Assembly (NCBI GenBank): GCA_934541205.1
Contig: CAKTDK010000112.1
Span: 1-6,175 of the forward strand
DNA: 6,175 bases
Direction: 5' to 3'
DNA from: an uncultured Eubacteriales bacterium
GTDB lineage: Bacteria > Bacillota > Clostridia > Oscillospirales > RGIG7773
Part shown: in pieces, positions 5,678-6,175 of the stretch
Position numbering within the stretch: position 1 is the first letter of the stretch
Layout of the letters: each line of letters opens with the position of its first letter
The notes under the pieces: model-generated
Database searches by the model: none
What the model was told of the DNA's origin: nothing
Seen by the model: the letters and a program-made list of their open reading frames with translations, nothing else
Program-made: the position numbers and the translations under genes

Positions 5678-6175
5678 GTTTATTGAACAGTATTTTATAT
5701 GATATGGTTTATCACAGCGCGCCTTTGATACTATGTGTACTTGGAGGAATATTTGCTTATAAAGCCAATGTTTTAAATATAGCTCTTGAAGGCATGATGC
5801 TTTTAGGCGCATTTACAAGTGCTTATTTTGTAATGGTTACAGGAAACTTGTGGTTTGGAATAGTAATAAGTGTAGGACTTACTCTTATTTTAGGTATCGT
5901 TTTTGCACTTTTCAGTATTACATTTAAAAGTAATTTTATAATTACAGGTCTTGGAATAAATATGTTTGTGCTTGCGCTTTCAGGATTTATGCTTCAGTTT
6001 AAGGGACTTCCTAATATAAATGTAAGCAATGTTGTTTCTACGGCAGATTTAAAAATAAATATTCCGTTTATAGAAGATATTCCGATTTTAGGTCCTATTT
6101 TAAGTGGGCATACAGTACTGACTTATTTCAGTTTTGTTTGTATCATACTTGCAAGTATACTGATGTTTAAAACAA
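5674..6175 (+). CDS. Second ABC importer permease, NupQ/YufQ-like, 3' end outside window
   Basis: An open frame begins at ATG 5674 and runs without a stop to the window end, giving 167 visible residues of a family that usually has about 300 or more. It starts MSLLNSILYDMV and has hydrophobic segments at about 16-30, 40-58, 61-83, 91-108 and 149-166. YKANVLNIALEGMMLLGAF (29-47) and SNFIITGLGINMF (86-98) are hallmarks of the second permease of BMP-type nucleoside importers. Its ATG overlaps the TGA of the first permease (ATGA, 5674-5677), and AAGGGGG (5657-5663) is its ribosome binding site at 10-nt spacing. It should pair with the first permease as a heterodimeric channel. The truncation is only the window edge, not a mutation. 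Confidence 0.9.
   Translation, partial: MSLLNSILYDMVYHSAPLILCVLGGIFAYKANVLNIALEGMMLLGAFTSAYFVMVTGNLWFGIVISVGLTLILGIVFALFSITFKSNFIITGLGINMFVLALSGFMLQFKGLPNINVSNVVSTADLKINIPFIEDIPILGPILSGHTVLTYFSFVCIILASILMFKT

Overview
The window looks like chromosomal DNA from a low-GC, Gram-positive anaerobe of the Clostridia type. The coding regions are AT-rich and use AGA and ATA codons heavily. Shine-Dalgarno sites are strong (AAGGAGG type), the promoter is a textbook sigma-A type, and the solute-binding protein has a Gram-positive style lipoprotein signal. I cannot name the species from sequence alone.

Layout: positions 1 to about 410 hold no convincing gene. They are a mosaic of short repeats: two interspersed motifs, a three-unit 9-bp tandem array and a 43-bp tandem duplication. 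Positions 411 to 776 are extremely AT-rich and appear empty. A strong promoter (777-805) is followed by a cluster of repeated and inverted octamers (about 815-886) that is probably an operator. Five genes then lie on the + strand: a GntR-family (HutC/UTRA) repressor (938-1666), a BMP/PnrA-type substrate-binding lipoprotein (1795-2997), a double-domain ABC ATPase (3061-4605), a first permease (4589-5677) and a second permease cut off by the window end (5674 onward).

The last four genes have the composition and order of a BMP-family nucleoside ABC importer, as in Bacillus subtilis NupNOPQ and the Treponema Pnr and Streptococcus Rns systems. The lipoprotein captures the substrate outside the membrane, the two permeases form the channel, and the fused ATPase drives import. 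The permease genes overlap their upstream neighbours by 17 bp and 4 bp, which points to translational coupling. The GntR protein, encoded first and directly behind the putative operator, is the likely local, ligand-responsive regulator of the whole unit and of itself.

The transporter itself belongs to a known class. The points most worth a second look are the repeat mosaic upstream, the multi-site operator, the divergent binding-pocket motifs of the lipoprotein, a tiny ORF straddling the ATPase start, and a GC-rich perfect hairpin with alternative pairings inside the ATPase gene.
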